Shown piece by piece: positions 10,401 through 20,905 of a stretch of DNA of 64,000 bases. Under the pieces are notes generated by a model. That model was not told where the DNA came from, made no database searches, and saw only the letters and a list, made by a program, of their open reading frames with translations. A program made the position numbers and the translations under genes. The first letter of the stretch is position 1; each line of letters starts with the position of its first letter. The stretch comes from Pectinophora gossypiella. Lineage: Eukaryota; Arthropoda; Insecta; Lepidoptera; Gelechiidae. The stretch spans positions 4,531,001-4,595,000 of the forward strand of contig NC_065425.1 of assembly GCF_024362695.1 (NCBI RefSeq), given 5' to 3'.

Positions 10401-10539
10401 GCGTCCTTGCCGCGGGGGTGGGCGACTCTTATTTCAAAATCAGGCGGTGTCTTCGAGTATTCATGTATGATATTACATTTAAAAAAGATCTCGACTAATT
10501 GAGAACCTCCTCCTTTTTTGGAAGTCGGTTAATTAACAT

Positions 10540-10680
10540 AAGCTCACGACTACATTGGGACATGACAATTGGGGTAGTCAGATTTACATTCATCGCAAGA
10601 TGAGCTAAGTACCCACACCTCACCAAGCTTCCTGTTAGGTGGTGACGCTGGTGATAGTGAACCAAGGTGATAGGTGGTGA
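10540..10680 (-). repeat. Dispersed repeat family I
   Basis: Antisense copy: GCTCACGACTACATTGGGAC, then a TACATTCATCGCAAGATGA block and CACACCTCACC. Confidence 0.6.
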
Positions 10681-11718
10681 GCAGTATCACTATAATATAC
10701 AGAAGTACCTGTAAGAAGAAAATAAGAGACTTTTTGACGGTGAATGGTGGTGTTTGGTGTTGTGTGGTAGGGTATCTGATGTAAGTTCGACAACATGGGC
10801 CGAAAGCACCGGACTTTCCGAAATGAGAACGAGTCTGTAAAGCAAAATTAAAAAGTAAAACCAGTGCAGTTTTTCCGACCTACTTCCGTCACAACAGTAT
10901 CCACTCAATGCCATTATAGCTGGTTATTTCGCTACCACAAAGCCCAAAACTAATTGCATTTGCTAGTTCACAGGCTTTTGACTTCGCAATAACATTATAG
11001 AGCTTTGTCGAGTCATGGTAGCCTAGTAGATTGCGAGGCTCAAGAGGGAGTTTCCACTGCTAAAAATAATTTAAAAAAAAAATAAAAAAATAATGAGCTC
11101 AAGGTTTTAGGCGTCAATCTTATATGATCAACGGGGTTCTAGTATCTAGTTGATTGCTGAGAGATAAATAACTTTATTTTCAGGCCAAAACAATGTTCAT
11201 AGTAAAATAATAAAATTTTTAACATAAAAATAATATTTTAAATTAAAATTAAATTAGAAAATAATTTAAATTAAAATTAGGATTAAAATCAAGGAATGAA
11301 ATTTAAAAAAAAGGAATTGAGAGCACCCACTATTTAATGAGAGTGATAGAGCAAATTAATAAGATATCAGACGAGTCCATGGTTTTTCAAAAAAGCCCTT
11401 ACGTGGTCTTCATCGTAAAGCGACGTTACGCTGGTACATAATTTAGATGTGGCTGTACTAACAATTTATTTCTTCATAAGTAAGTACTTACTTTTTTAGA
11501 GTAAAAACGAGAGGAGTTATTACGGAGACTCGTTTAGAGTCATTTAAACGTTCGTTCTGACGATGCAGTCGTTAGTCGAAATCTCTCCGATTATAGCAAT
11601 GCTTCCTAGGTACCTACCGGCAATTTGGAATCACTTACTGCACAGATTCAGTTAAGCTAGCAGATTTGGTAAAAGCAATAATAAGTGAAAATCACAAAGA
11701 GATAAACCGAAAAAGGAA
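10681..11718. other. No recognised feature
   Basis: AT-rich, with low-complexity TAAAATTAAAT sequence at 11200-11290. The 74-aa ORF here has no family features. Confidence 0.4.
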
Positions 11719-12010
11719 CGGCCTCCGTGGTCCAGTGGTTGAGCGTTGGGCTCAGGATCCGAAGGTTCCGAGTTCGAATCCCGATTGGTACATATCACAA
11801 AAATCACTTTATAAGCCCTGGTTTAATTAGAACGTTACAGGCTGATCACCAGAGTGTCCGAAAGTAAAATGATCCGTATTGATGTAAGTACAAAGTCGTT
11901 ATATGAGCAATGTCAGGGGCTTTTGGCGGCTAAATAATAACCCTGACACCAGGGTTGATGAGGTTGATATCTACCTCACAACCCACACGATAGAAGAATA
12001 GAGAAGAATA
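11719..12010 (+). mobile_element. SINE family A, diverged copy
   Basis: Head GGCCTCCGTGGTCCAGTGGT is intact. Box B is GAGTTCGAATCC. The core is deleted, and the tail ends CACACGATAGAAGAATAGAG. A separate tRNA-like box B in antisense (GACTTGAACCCGC) follows at about 12028. Confidence 0.8.
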
Positions 12011-12261
12011 GAAAAAGTCCGAATCGGACGGGACTTGAACCCGCAGCCCGAATGGACGAGTGGGTTAACAAATCACGGGTGAGTGCTATAAATACGACAT
12101 CCTTGAAGTGAAAGTGTCGTAAGAACCGACAGCGGGCTTGTACCTATTACGTCTTCTTCAAATTAATGCTGCTTGCTGTGCCCTCTGACATAGGTAAATC
12201 ATTTTCTTTTTTCAACTTATTTCTAGAAAATATTTGTACACATTCTATACACACATAAACT

Positions 12262-12360
12262 TACACCTATTTCCCACCGAGGTAAGCAGAGACTATGGAA
12301 TTCCATTTGCTTCGACCCTGACATACTTCCCTTGCTTCATCCACATTCATCAATAAAAAA
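12262..12360 (-). repeat. RTE-like LINE 3' fragment (family K)
   Basis: TTCCCACCGAGGTAAGCAGA then CTTCGACCCTGACATACTTC, antisense to the RTE C-terminal coding sequence. Confidence 0.65.
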
Positions 12361-12572
12361 ATGGTAAGTAAAAAAATAATATTTTTCATTACATAGGTAC
12401 TTATTTGATTATTTAAATGTCTTACCTCTTTACTTAGAAGTACATAGGGTGTTAGGGGTGGAGGATCTGATGAGCACTGCAGATAGCGCCATACTTGTTG
12501 CCAAGTTTTGGGCCGATACTATTTAGTTTGCCATCGACACGATAAGATGAAGATAGAGCAACACGGGCCTCG

Positions 12573-12806
12573 GCCGGGTGTTAATGTCACCGTACCAAAT
12601 ACTGAGGGGGATGATTAGGCTGATGATTCTGAGTTAACATCAAGTGGAATTTTCCGTCGCAAAGTATGGAAATTAAAATATACTTAATTAAAAAATACCA
12701 TTAGCATTTTCATTAATTTTGCACCGGAAAATACCACTTGTTATTAACTCAGAATCATGGTCTGTTATCCCTTTTGTATTCTATACAGTATCATTAACAC
12801 CCTGTA
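12573..12806. mobile_element. Foldback MITE family L, copy 3
   Basis: Left arm GGGTGTTAATGTCACCGTAC, centre TATGGAAATTAAAATA, right arm ending ATCATTAACACCCTGTA. The arms pair over nearly the whole half length. Confidence 0.8.
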
Positions 12807-12849
12807 AATAATATAATAAGTCAAGACCACTCGTCGTCCACCCTGTAGG

Positions 12850-13215
12850 AATCGAGTCTCATTTGTTACTTCCTTTTTCTAAAAAAAAAACAAATAAATC
12901 GACTGTCGCGTCCATATAACCTTTTGGAGTCCCATTTATGTCCCGGAAAATATGTCCGCAGGAGGATTATGATTTTGATGGATGGGGATTACCGTGTTGT
13001 TCCGTTGGACGTGGGAAATCCCCTGGAGCCTCTTGTAACGGTCTGTGGAGACAGTTTCTATGGGCGCAGAAACCGCCGTCCCGAACTTTCCCTTAGAGAG
13101 AGGCCACACGCTTCGTCGTCGCAACGCTAATCTTCTTGTTTTGTCGTGACCATAGCTATTACAATAATCTACATGAATTAAATCCAAATTTGAAAAAAGA
13201 AATAAAAACATCATT
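12850..13215. other. GC-richer island with short overlapping ORFs, unidentified
   Basis: 68 codons (+) and 92 codons (-) are open over the same stretch (12924-13214). The base composition is richer in GC than its surroundings, and TATTATAAATA-like AT sequence follows. It is probably a retroelement remnant; no motif recognised. Confidence 0.3.
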
Positions 13216-13505
13216 TATTATAAATATTGACAAAAATATTATAAAAAAAAAATATTATAAATATAAAAAAAAATACACAAAGCCTAGACAACCATCATAG
13301 GCTTCGTCAAAAATGAAATTCTAAACTATCAAAGAAATCCAGACAAGCTTCGTCAAAGAACAAACGTTATCAACAACAACCTTCGTCAATATTACTCAAA
13401 AAGTTCACCCCGGACCATTTCCAGCTTAAACGTACCCATTAAACTGGCAGCGTTCCCTTGAGATGCGCTGAACCACAAATTACCCAGCGCGTGGATCATG
13501 TCCTT

Positions 13506-13708
13506 TCAATCAATCAATCAATCAATCAATAATAGTTTATTGTACAACGACATATACATAGTTCTTAGTTCTCAGTTCTTAGTTAGTTTGGTTACTTTTC
13601 TTGTTCACTTGATTGTGCATGCTGTGACTACTTGTAATTGAGCTAGCACTTAATCTTTTTTTTATTGTCTTTAACTTTGCATGTGCAGAGTGTAGCTTGT
13701 AAGTTGTC

Positions 13709-13709
<1 letters not shown>
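13506..13709 (-). mobile_element. LINE 3' end, (ATCA)n-tailed
   Basis: Starts (ATCA)n, then AATAGTTTATTGTACAACGA, the antisense of a tail of the type ending CAATAAAGTATTATTGATTG. Confidence 0.6.

Positions 13710-13767
<58 letters not shown>
13710..13767. repeat. 58-base A homopolymer
   Basis: An uninterrupted A run at the edge of retroelement sequence. The length is liable to sequencing or assembly error. Confidence 0.9.
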
Positions 13768-13769
<2 letters not shown>

Positions 13770-13774
13770 ACTTC

Positions 13775-13860
13775 TTTCTCTCAAACGTTTCCCTAGGTCC
13801 TTGACAAAAGACAACGCTTCCTGCTCCCAAGGGCCAAGAGTTTTAACTGCGAAAGACAAG
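13775..13860 (-). mobile_element. Coding remnant of a retroelement protein
   Basis: The minus strand reads AVKTLGPWEQEALSFVKDLG and continues KRLRERS. I recall similar (A)VETLGPW..A..F...LG..L segments near the C-terminus of reverse-transcriptase polyproteins. It is cut by the A run on its 3' side. Confidence 0.4.
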
Positions 13861-14637
13861 AAAAATAGAAGAAATTATTTAATTTATTAAACATTTCGAC
13901 CAGTACCGTTCGCCGGTACTCGGCCATAGCTACCGCATTGGCTGGGCTTTTTATTGACCGTGAGGTGTTGAGGCATTGCGAACACGATAATAAGAAATTC
14001 AACGATTTCAACGTACTGAGTGACATAAGAAGTACGACGTCGCAACGGATTCCGAACGTATCGTGAAACCTCATTCTTAGACCAAGAACTATTGCACGGC
14101 TGTGACAGCGGCTAGACAGATGTCCAGTATCCATAAAAGGTTAAGAAAAAACACAAATCCCTCTGTCGATTTTATGACAGCCGCGGGAAGATTGACATCT
14201 GTAGATGCGGTATTTTTTTTAATCCGCTACTAGTCTTACTAATCTTTCAGTACCAGTTCAACACAATATTATTACACGACGACCTAAAACATCAGCGACC
14301 CGAATATATTTTTTATTTATTTTAAGTAAAGCGGCGCGTGCGTCACTGTACTCAATTCAATAGCAAACGATGAATATTCAGACGGGAATTATGCAAAATA
14401 TCCTTTCCGACAGTTTAGCGAGGGCGAAAAATGAACCCCTGCGTAATATCTTCGCTATTTACATTTTTGGGTATGAAAAAACCGGCAAATCGTGAATTGG
14501 GTTTACTGGGCTACGGTTCCGCACCTTCCAATGTTTTTTGTATTTTTATTGTAAAATCCGACAGAGCGATTGTGTTTTTTCTGATATGATGGACAATTGT
14601 TATGGACGACGGGCTAATTCCTTAGTTCATTATAATA
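13861..14637. other. No recognised gene; short repeat shared with 20290-20420
   Basis: Around 13970-14060, CAACGATTTCAACGTACTGA and CGTCGCAACGG resemble the stretch at 20360-20415. The rest is AT-rich without a feature I can name. Confidence 0.35.
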
Positions 14638-14923
14638 CACTTCTCATCAAAAAAATCGAAACACCTTGCAAGTTTACGTTTTGTCAGGATTATCAGAAAA
14701 AATTAAATGTGTACATTTAGGAATAAATGTTAAATGTCGTTTAATAGTGAGTAATATGAGCTTATCAAATCTTAATGTTAATGTTCTAAATTTAAATGAA
14801 TTTTTCATAGGTTTCGTATTTTGTTAAATGAGTCATTTTTATTCCGTATGGAGTATAAAGGAAATGGATAAAACAACACACGTAAATGAAAAAAAAAGCT
14901 AAAAAACGTTTATTTAATAACTT

Positions 14924-16278
14924 GTATTCCCTCCCCGAGCTCTAATTACTGCTTCCATACGGTTCTTCATCGATTGGATGAGAGTCACGATCAAATTCAA
15001 AATTCAAATTCAAAAATATCTTTATTCAGTAGGTAACATAGTTACACTTTGAATCGTCAATTTTACATAACGAACGTCTCATCCGCCTAAAACTACTGCA
15101 GCTTCTCACAACCTGTATAGCCGGGGAAAAGAAGCTGCAAGAAAAACCTCGGCACAGGGCCCTAGACGTTCTTTAAAAAAATAAAAATAAACATAAAACA
15201 TAAAATATTGGTATACAATTGAGTAATTTAGCTGCCTAATATCAGTTCTCAGACAGTTAATCCCATGCATTCATATCTTCTAAATAATCACTAACTTTAT
15301 AATAACCTTTTTTGTAAAGTTTTTGATCACATGCTGTGGTATATTGTCCCATTCCTCTTGGATTGCATCTTGCAGCTGGCTAAGTGTTTCTGGGGCAGGA
15401 TCTCTTGCTCGAATTCGTCTCTTTAATTCATCCCACAGATGTTCAATGGGATTCATGTCCGGGCTTCTTGCTGGCCATTCCATAATAGAGATATCGACTT
15501 CGTTAAGATAATCTCGTACGACGCCCGCGGTGTGAGCCCTAGCATTGTCGTGCATGAATATGAAGCCGTTGCCAATAAAATGTGCATAGGGCATCACATG
15601 AGGCTCGAGACACTCTTCGACGTACCGATGACAGTTTAGTGCAGGCAGACGTGGCCCAGACACGAAAGCAAGCTCTGTCTTACCGTCGGCGCTGATTCCT
15701 CCCCAAACCGTCCACGAACCGCCACCATAGCTGACCTTTTCTTCAATGCAGCATTGTGCATAGCGTTCTCCGTCTCTTCTGTAGACCTTGTTCCTTCCGT
15801 CGTTACCATACAGCATAATTTTACACTCATCAGAAAAGAGAACTTTGCTCCACTGTAGGTATGACCAATTTAGGTGCTCACGTGCAAAGTTAAGGCGCGC
15901 TCTTCGATGGTCTGCAGTTAATTTCGGCCCATTTGCTGGCTTATGCGGTACCAGTCCACGATCCTTCAACCTTCTTCTAATTGTAGAGTCACTTACAGCC
16001 ACCCTTCGTACAACACGAAGCCGCTGCTGCAGTTGAAAAGCGTTAAGGCGTCGATTTCTTAAAGAAGTTGTTACAATAAATCGATCATCTCGCTCAGAAG
16101 TGACCCGATTCCTGCCAGATCCTGAACGGCGCGTGAACAAACCAGTCTCCCGATAACGTTTATAGACTCTATGAACAGATGACAGGCTTAGATGCAGTCT
16201 TGCAGCCACAACACGCTGACTAAGGCCAGAATCCAGCAATGCCACAACTTGGGCGGCTTCTGTGGGCGAAGTATCCAT
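14924..16278 (-). pseudogene. Tc1-like DD34E transposase, interrupted by a LINE fragment
   Basis: Cut-and-paste transposase acting on the element's own 27-bp ends. From the ATG at 16278 the frame is intact for 318 residues: paired helix-turn-helix regions at about 8-45 and 75-115, then the catalytic domain with Asp150 (LFSDECK), Asp244 (FMHDNARAH) and Glu279 (SPDMNPIEHLWDEL). 34 residues separate the last two acidic residues, the DD34E signature. At Ile318 the frame enters inserted LINE DNA and stops at 15280 after 14 foreign residues. Beyond the insert, from 14988 down, the missing tail resumes (SMKNRMEAVIRARGGNTSY) and ends at a TAA at 14924-14926. The catalytic core is uninterrupted, so a truncated protein could be made; whether it is active is unknown. 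Confidence 0.9.
14994..15324 (-). mobile_element. LINE 3' fragment inserted in the Tc1 transposase
   Basis: Flanked by GATCA at 14989-14993 and 15325-15329. The minus strand encodes a LINE C-terminus (KKGYYKVSDYLEDMNAWD, stop), then a 3' UTR with TATAGCCGGGG-type blocks seen in reverse, an AATAAAG signal and AATTTGAATTTTGAATT. Nearly the same sequence recurs at 20570-20883. Confidence 0.88.
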
Positions 16279-16617
16279 ACGTTTTAGAAAAAAAACCTTT
16301 TTTCAGACGTCCCAAAGTCACAGTATTGAAATAAAAAACAAAAAGTTTAAGGATAGGCGCCAATTTTTAGTTTTTAAACGCTAAATGTACTCCAACCCTA
16401 AACACACATTTGTCTCAAAACAGTGATTCATTTCGTTTATAAGATAAACAAATGAAATTCTAATTTTGAATTTAGAATTTTCGCTTATTACTGTAATGGC
16501 CAAACTGCCAGCTATACATTTATGTATTTTTTTTCATCGTATGAATTCTTTTTTGTGTTAAATTCGGACAGAAACAATGAAAACGGAAGTGTTTCGATTT
16601 TTTTGATGAGAAGTGTA

Positions 16618-17499
16618 TATAGCTTGGCGTTTGCTCGTAAATCCACTTGATTGATGAAGCCACAAATAATCAATTATTTTTAAATACATTCTACGTAGTT
16701 AAGTTTTTGTGAATTGTAACTGATGCCCGCGATTACATTCGCGACGTAACAGACGTAATCACTTTTAATAATTTGGATTAATATTGTTTACCTATTAATA
16801 AACGTTGCGAAAGCTCCTTGGAACATTTTCAATTACGTATAATTTTGTTTTATCACTTTCACGAAAAAGAAATATTTGTTTTTTTCGTCTGGACCATTTC
16901 GCAACGGACCCCCAAAAGATTAAGGTTTGTGTATGCCCGGATTTCAGGAGCTTATGTTTTTGCGGACAGGTTTCAAAGGGAAAAAGATTGACTGTGTATT
17001 TTGAAATGCAAAGAGTGGCCAGAAATATGCTTATGAAAAAAATATACATTAAAGTTATTGACAGCTTCTATAAAAAAAAACTGGTTTTAGCATTGATAAG
17101 GCGTGTTTCTGTTACGTATATTTTCGTAATGGCATTGAAATGTACAAAGTAGGAGTATGTGACCAACACACGTGTAAAATTAAAAAAGAAATACATTAAT
17201 TACGCGTCACATAACTTTTTTCCCTTCGGTCGCCATTGCAACCAGTTGCAAAGGAAGAATTTTACTCCTTTGTTTGCACTAGTTGTGAATGAAAAACGTT
17301 TTGTCTTAATACGCATTTAAAAAAGTAAATAAGTAATAATCCTTTTATAAAAACACAGATACAACAATAAACATAAGTACATAACAATTATTATTACAAA
17401 CGAATTGCGGCGGTCCCTGCAATAAGCACAGCTTGAATCGCAGGGGTAAGAATACAATTTTTTATAGGTAATACCGGTACAAAAATGGACACACGGTTC
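16618..17499. other. No recognised feature
   Basis: Holds a 115-codon ORF (16805-17152, +) and an 84-codon antisense ORF, neither with a known motif. Both look like chance frames. Confidence 0.4.
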
Positions 17500-17575
17500 C
17501 TATCCTTTTGTCCGGCCAAGTAGTTAATGCCATCCGTGGCAAATCTACAATAAGTCACGGCAAAAAAAAAACAAA
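17500..17575 (+). mobile_element. LINE-like family F tail
   Basis: TTTTGTCCGGCCAAGTAGTT, then a CATCCGTGGCAAATCTACAA block, then AATAAGTCACGGCAAAAAAA. Confidence 0.65.
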
Positions 17576-17659
17576 ATAGGTTCTTATCCGGTTAAAATCG
17601 TAGAAACTACGTGATATAAAGTATATAATTATGTTCTAAGATGAATTCTCTCTCTTTAT

Positions 17660-17740
17660 TTGAGAACTGCGTTCTTGTCGGTGGAGTAATCGCCTTCATT
17701 ACTCCATAGATAGGGCGTGTAGAACGGTGGAAGATGAATT
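17660..17740 (-). mobile_element. RTE-like LINE 3' fragment
   Basis: Antisense of the end of the fragment at 40747-41090: GAACTGCGTTCTTGTCGGTG, then AGTAATCGCC. Confidence 0.6.
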
Positions 17741-17756
17741 CAAACTCCAATATTAC

Positions 17757-18130
17757 ATAGCATCACGCGTACATCCCCAACGGGGTAGGCAGAGGTTTAT
17801 TTAGTGGTTCAGAGACCAAGCCGGGATTCGAAACCGTGACACTACGATGTCACCTAATTGTCCGAAAAAGTAAGATGATTCCGTGCTTCGGAGGGCACGT
17901 TAAGCCGTTGGTCCCGGTAATTAGCCGTAAAAACACCTCCACCATCTCGCATTGGAGCAGCGTGGTGGACTATGCTACATACTCGCTCCGGTTGATTGAG
18001 GGGAGGTCTGTGCCCAGCAGTGGGACGTATATAGGCGTAGACGTATATAGTGGGACGTTATGTTTATGTTATGTTATGAGACTACGATGTAAGTCCCGCG
18101 TTCTCCAAACAGAGCTATCACGGATTTTAG
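17757..18130 (-). mobile_element. SINE family E, split by a family-D SINE
   Basis: Antisense: CATCACGCGTACATCCCCAA at the 3' side, then the tRNA-like part with box B reversed (GGGATTCGAAACC) and, after the insertion, GTAAGTCCCGCGTTCTCCAA and AGAGCTATCACGG. Confidence 0.7.
17851..18077 (+). mobile_element. SINE family D, 5'-truncated, inside family E
   Basis: Core GTGCTTCGGAGGGCACGTTA, then ACACCTCCACC and GGTTGATTGAGGGGAGG, and TTATGTTATGTTATG at the end. TSD of 13 bp with one mismatch (17838-17850 and 18078-18090). Confidence 0.85.
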
Positions 18131-18419
18131 CTCATTAGCCTTAACAATATTATTAATAATTAACAAATTTAAATTTACCCAAGCTTTCCAAAGTAGGTTT
18201 GTGAGTACGAACAGTACGAACTTTTAGGGATTAATCAAAGGCAAACTTCCAGGAAGTTGTCTTTCGTGAAATTAATTAATAAAATGTAAATAAAAGTTCT
18301 TCGTTAATACCCAAATCCGGTAAGGCGTAAAGGGATTGCAAATATCAAAACAATTTCCGTAATACATTTAAAGCAAGGAAATGCTTTTTAGACCGAGCTT
18401 TTAAGATGCCGAAAATAAA

Positions 18420-18575
18420 CAGGATGCCATCACGCTTGTATCCCCGCAGGGGTAGGCAGAAGTGTATTGTACATTATATACACCCACTTCTCGCCAGCTA
18501 TGTTTAAGTTCTCTGTAACAGGGAGCAAGCCTATTGCCATTACCCTGGCTCAAACCCTATAAACTCCTCGATATC
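18420..18575 (-). mobile_element. SINE family E, 3' portion
   Basis: CATCACGCTTGTATCCCCGC, then GGGGTAGGCAGAAGTGTATT and CCACTTCTCGCCAGC. The tRNA-like head is missing. Confidence 0.6.
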
Positions 18576-18587
18576 AATCAATCATCA

Positions 18588-18876
18588 TCATCATCATCAG
18601 CCCATTTACGTCCCCACTGCTGGGGCACAGGCCTTCCCTATGGATGGATAGGGAGATCGGGCCTTAAACCATCACGCGGGCCCAGTGCGGATTGATGGTT
18701 ATTAACGACTGCTGATGCAGCCGGGACCAACGGCTTAACGTGCCTTCCGAAGCACGGAGGAGCTCGAGATGAAAACTTTTTTTTTGTGGTCACCCATCCT
18801 ATAACCGGCCTTTGCGAAAGTTGCTTAACTTCAACAATCGCAGACCGAGCGCGTTTACTGCTGCGCCACCGAGCTC
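18588..18876 (-). mobile_element. SINE family C, complete copy
   Basis: On the minus strand: GGAGCTCGGTGGCGCAGCAG head, AAGTTAAGCAACTTTCGCAA body, the shared CGTGCTTCGGAAGGCACG core, and a GGGGACGTAAATGGGCTGAT end. It lies within an ATCA repeat that provides its flanking duplication. Confidence 0.88.
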
Positions 18877-19012
18877 CTCATCAATCAATCAATCAATATT
18901 ACTTTATTGCACATCGACATATACACAGGACATAAACATAGGAATAAAATAAGCACAATAGGCGGCCTTATTGCTAAACAGCAATTTCTGCCAGGCAACC
19001 TTAGGGTGAAAG
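18877..19012 (-). mobile_element. LINE family G 3' end
   Basis: (ATCA)n, then TATTACTTTATTGCACATCG, then GGCGGCCTTATTGCTAAACA and GCCAGGCAACCTTAGGGTGA. This is one of the best-preserved copies. Confidence 0.8.
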
Positions 19013-19202
19013 AAGTTTATGCATTGGTTTATTGATTGTTTATCAATTATCTAAGATCCATACATGAATTTAAACTCATGAATAAACATAAGATCACGCC
19101 TATTTCCCACTGGGGTGAGCAGAGACAGTGGAAGTCCTGCGTTTGTCATAAAAATATAAGTTAAAAAACTAAAACTCGACAACGGAAAAATCACGTTCTA
19201 AA

Positions 19203-19340
19203 AAGAATTATTTATTTATTTATTTATTAAGGTACATACAACATTACAGTATAGCCCAATGCGCTGTATGACGAGAAAACAATATACAAACTAATACAAT
19301 AAAAATAAAAATAAGACTATAAAAAATAAAACAAGAAAGT
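19203..19340 (-). repeat. LINE-like tail with (TTTA)n
   Basis: (TTTA)n, then AAGGTACATACAACATTACA and CAATGCGCTGTATGACGAGA. It resembles an antisense retroelement 3' end; family not assigned. Confidence 0.45.
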
Positions 19341-19411
19341 AGGTATGTTTCTCTGAAATTATTCCTGGATGTTTAAGAGATAACCGTGGTCGCATGCCGT
19401 GGTAAACAAAC

Positions 19412-19560
19412 TCTTAGGGTAGAATTAATAAACTAATCTCAGGTTCGAGACTGCCCTCAAGATCATGTCAATGTGACAGTTCTCATATAAAAACAGGGAC
19501 TTGAGCATGATCTTGAGGGCAGTCTCAGCTGAGTTTAGTTTATTAATACCACCCTAAGGA
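19412..19560. mobile_element. Hairpin MITE family N, 149 bp
   Basis: Two arms of about 58 bp (left starts CTTAGGGTAGAATTAATAAA, right ends TTTATTAATACCACCCTAAG) with GAGACTGCCCTCAAGATCAT at the inner side. Arm identity is roughly 90%. Confidence 0.8.
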
Positions 19561-20164
19561 TAGATTGGTACACGACCTCGACTATTTTCTAAACATCACT
19601 AGTCAGAAGAATGTCAAATACTTAAATCTCAAGTTTTATACTTTTCAGAGCGGGAATTTCCGTAATCGGGTTTTAGTTTTTAAACTTTTATTTTTCGCTA
19701 AAGTAGACTTTAAGTACCTACCGAAAAAAGAAACAATTTTCTTATTTAAAAAAATATTAATTCTTGATTGTATTCCTAATTTTGATTTTAATTTCTCCTA
19801 TATAATTTAATATTAATTTTGATTACGATTTTAATTTTAATTTTATTTTTGATTGTGATGTTAATTTTAATCTTGATTTTTAATTTTTATTTCCAGTTTA
19901 TAATTTTTATATATTTGTATTTTTTATTTTTTAACAATTTTTGTATTTATTGTTTATTATTATTATTTTTTTCTAGACGTTATTATGGTATGAAAATAAA
20001 TTATTTGAATCTGAATGGAATTTGAATTAAACGGTCCAACAAAGCTGTCCATTTCAATCTATAGGGTTTATGGATCAGAATATGGCTATACTGAAGATCT
20101 ATGAATCTACGGATGCTACAAAACGACATTGTTCGCAAGAACATTGTCAATGAAAGGTAGGCAT
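19561..20164. other. T-rich low-complexity region
   Basis: Runs of TTTTAATTTTAATTTTG-type sequence at about 19740-19960 create chance hydrophobic ORFs. No gene seen. Confidence 0.5.
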
Positions 20165-20240
20165 ACATCAAATCAAAATCAAATCAAATCAAATATACTT
20201 TATTGCACACATCTATCAGACACACTGTATAATCGAAGCC
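20165..20240 (-). mobile_element. LINE 3' end with (ATCAA)n tail
   Basis: AAATCAAATCAAATCAAATA, then TACTTTATTGCACACATCTA. The sequence to about 20508 that follows has GGCGTCGCAACGCTATGCAC, partly shared with 13970-14060. A family-A SINE end (CCTCACAACACACACGATAG) sits at 20509-20550. Confidence 0.55.
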
Positions 20241-20569
20241 TGCAAACCGATCCGTACATTTAGGTTTGTTATAGGCACGTGCGTATAGACTTAGAATTAA
20301 CGAGAAGGAAACGCAGTGAAGTGGAGCATAGAGAGTAGGCCAGACGGTAGTTGCCGGTCCGTTACGGCGTCGCAACGCTATGCACGATTTCAAAGTACTG
20401 AGTGCAACAACGTCGCAGTGCAAAGTGTGTAATTGTTGTGATTTATAATGTGGATAGACGCAGCATTACCGCTCTTGCGTCGTGTGGCCTCAGTCTAACC
20501 GCATTATGCTGAGGTTGGTACCACCTCACAACACACACGATAGAAGAAGATTAAGCCTGTATCTTCAAC

Positions 20570-20883
20570 TTCAAATTCAAATTCAAAAATATCTTTATTC
20601 AGTAGGTAACATAGTGACACTTTGAATCGTCACTTTTTACATAACGAACAGCTATACTGCAGCTTTTCACAACCTGTATAGCCGGGGAAAAGAAGCTGCA
20701 AGAAAAACCTCGGCACAGGGCCCTAGACGTTCTTTAAAAATAAATAAAAATAAACATAAAATATTGGTTTACAATTGAGTAATTTAGCTGCCTAATATCA
20801 GTTCTCAGACAGTTAATCCCATGCATTCATGTCTTCTAAATTATCACTAACTTTAAAATAACCTTTTTTGTAAAGTTTTTGTT
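20570..20883 (-). mobile_element. LINE 3' fragment, sister of 14994-15324
   Basis: Near-identical 3' UTR (CAACCTGTATAGCCGGGGAA in antisense orientation) and C-terminal coding remnant (KKGYFKVSDNLEDMNAWD on the minus strand). Confidence 0.85.
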
Positions 20884-20905
20884 TAACTACTGTCTTAAAA
20901 CAGTT

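Larger units (their letters stand above)
14638..16615 (-). mobile_element. Tc1-like DNA transposon, complete ends
   Basis: 1978 bp bounded by perfect 27-bp inverted repeats (14638-14664 and 16589-16615, beginning CACTTCTCATC) and by TA dinucleotides at 14636-14637 and 16616-16617, the usual Tc1/mariner target duplication. It contains one transposase gene on the minus strand, split by a 331-bp LINE fragment. Without the fragment and its extra 5-bp duplication it would be about 1.64 kb, normal for Tc1 elements. Confidence 0.93.

Noticed and set aside
12924..13214. Possible gene in a GC-richer island
   Set aside because: Frames are open on both strands with no recognised protein family; kept only as an unidentified island.
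13671..13859. 62-codon minus ORF with a long Phe run
   Set aside because: The Phe run is the 58-base A homopolymer read on the other strand.
16805..17152. 115-codon plus ORF downstream of the Tc1 element
   Set aside because: No domain, signal or relative recognised; overlaps an antisense ORF; composition like surrounding DNA.
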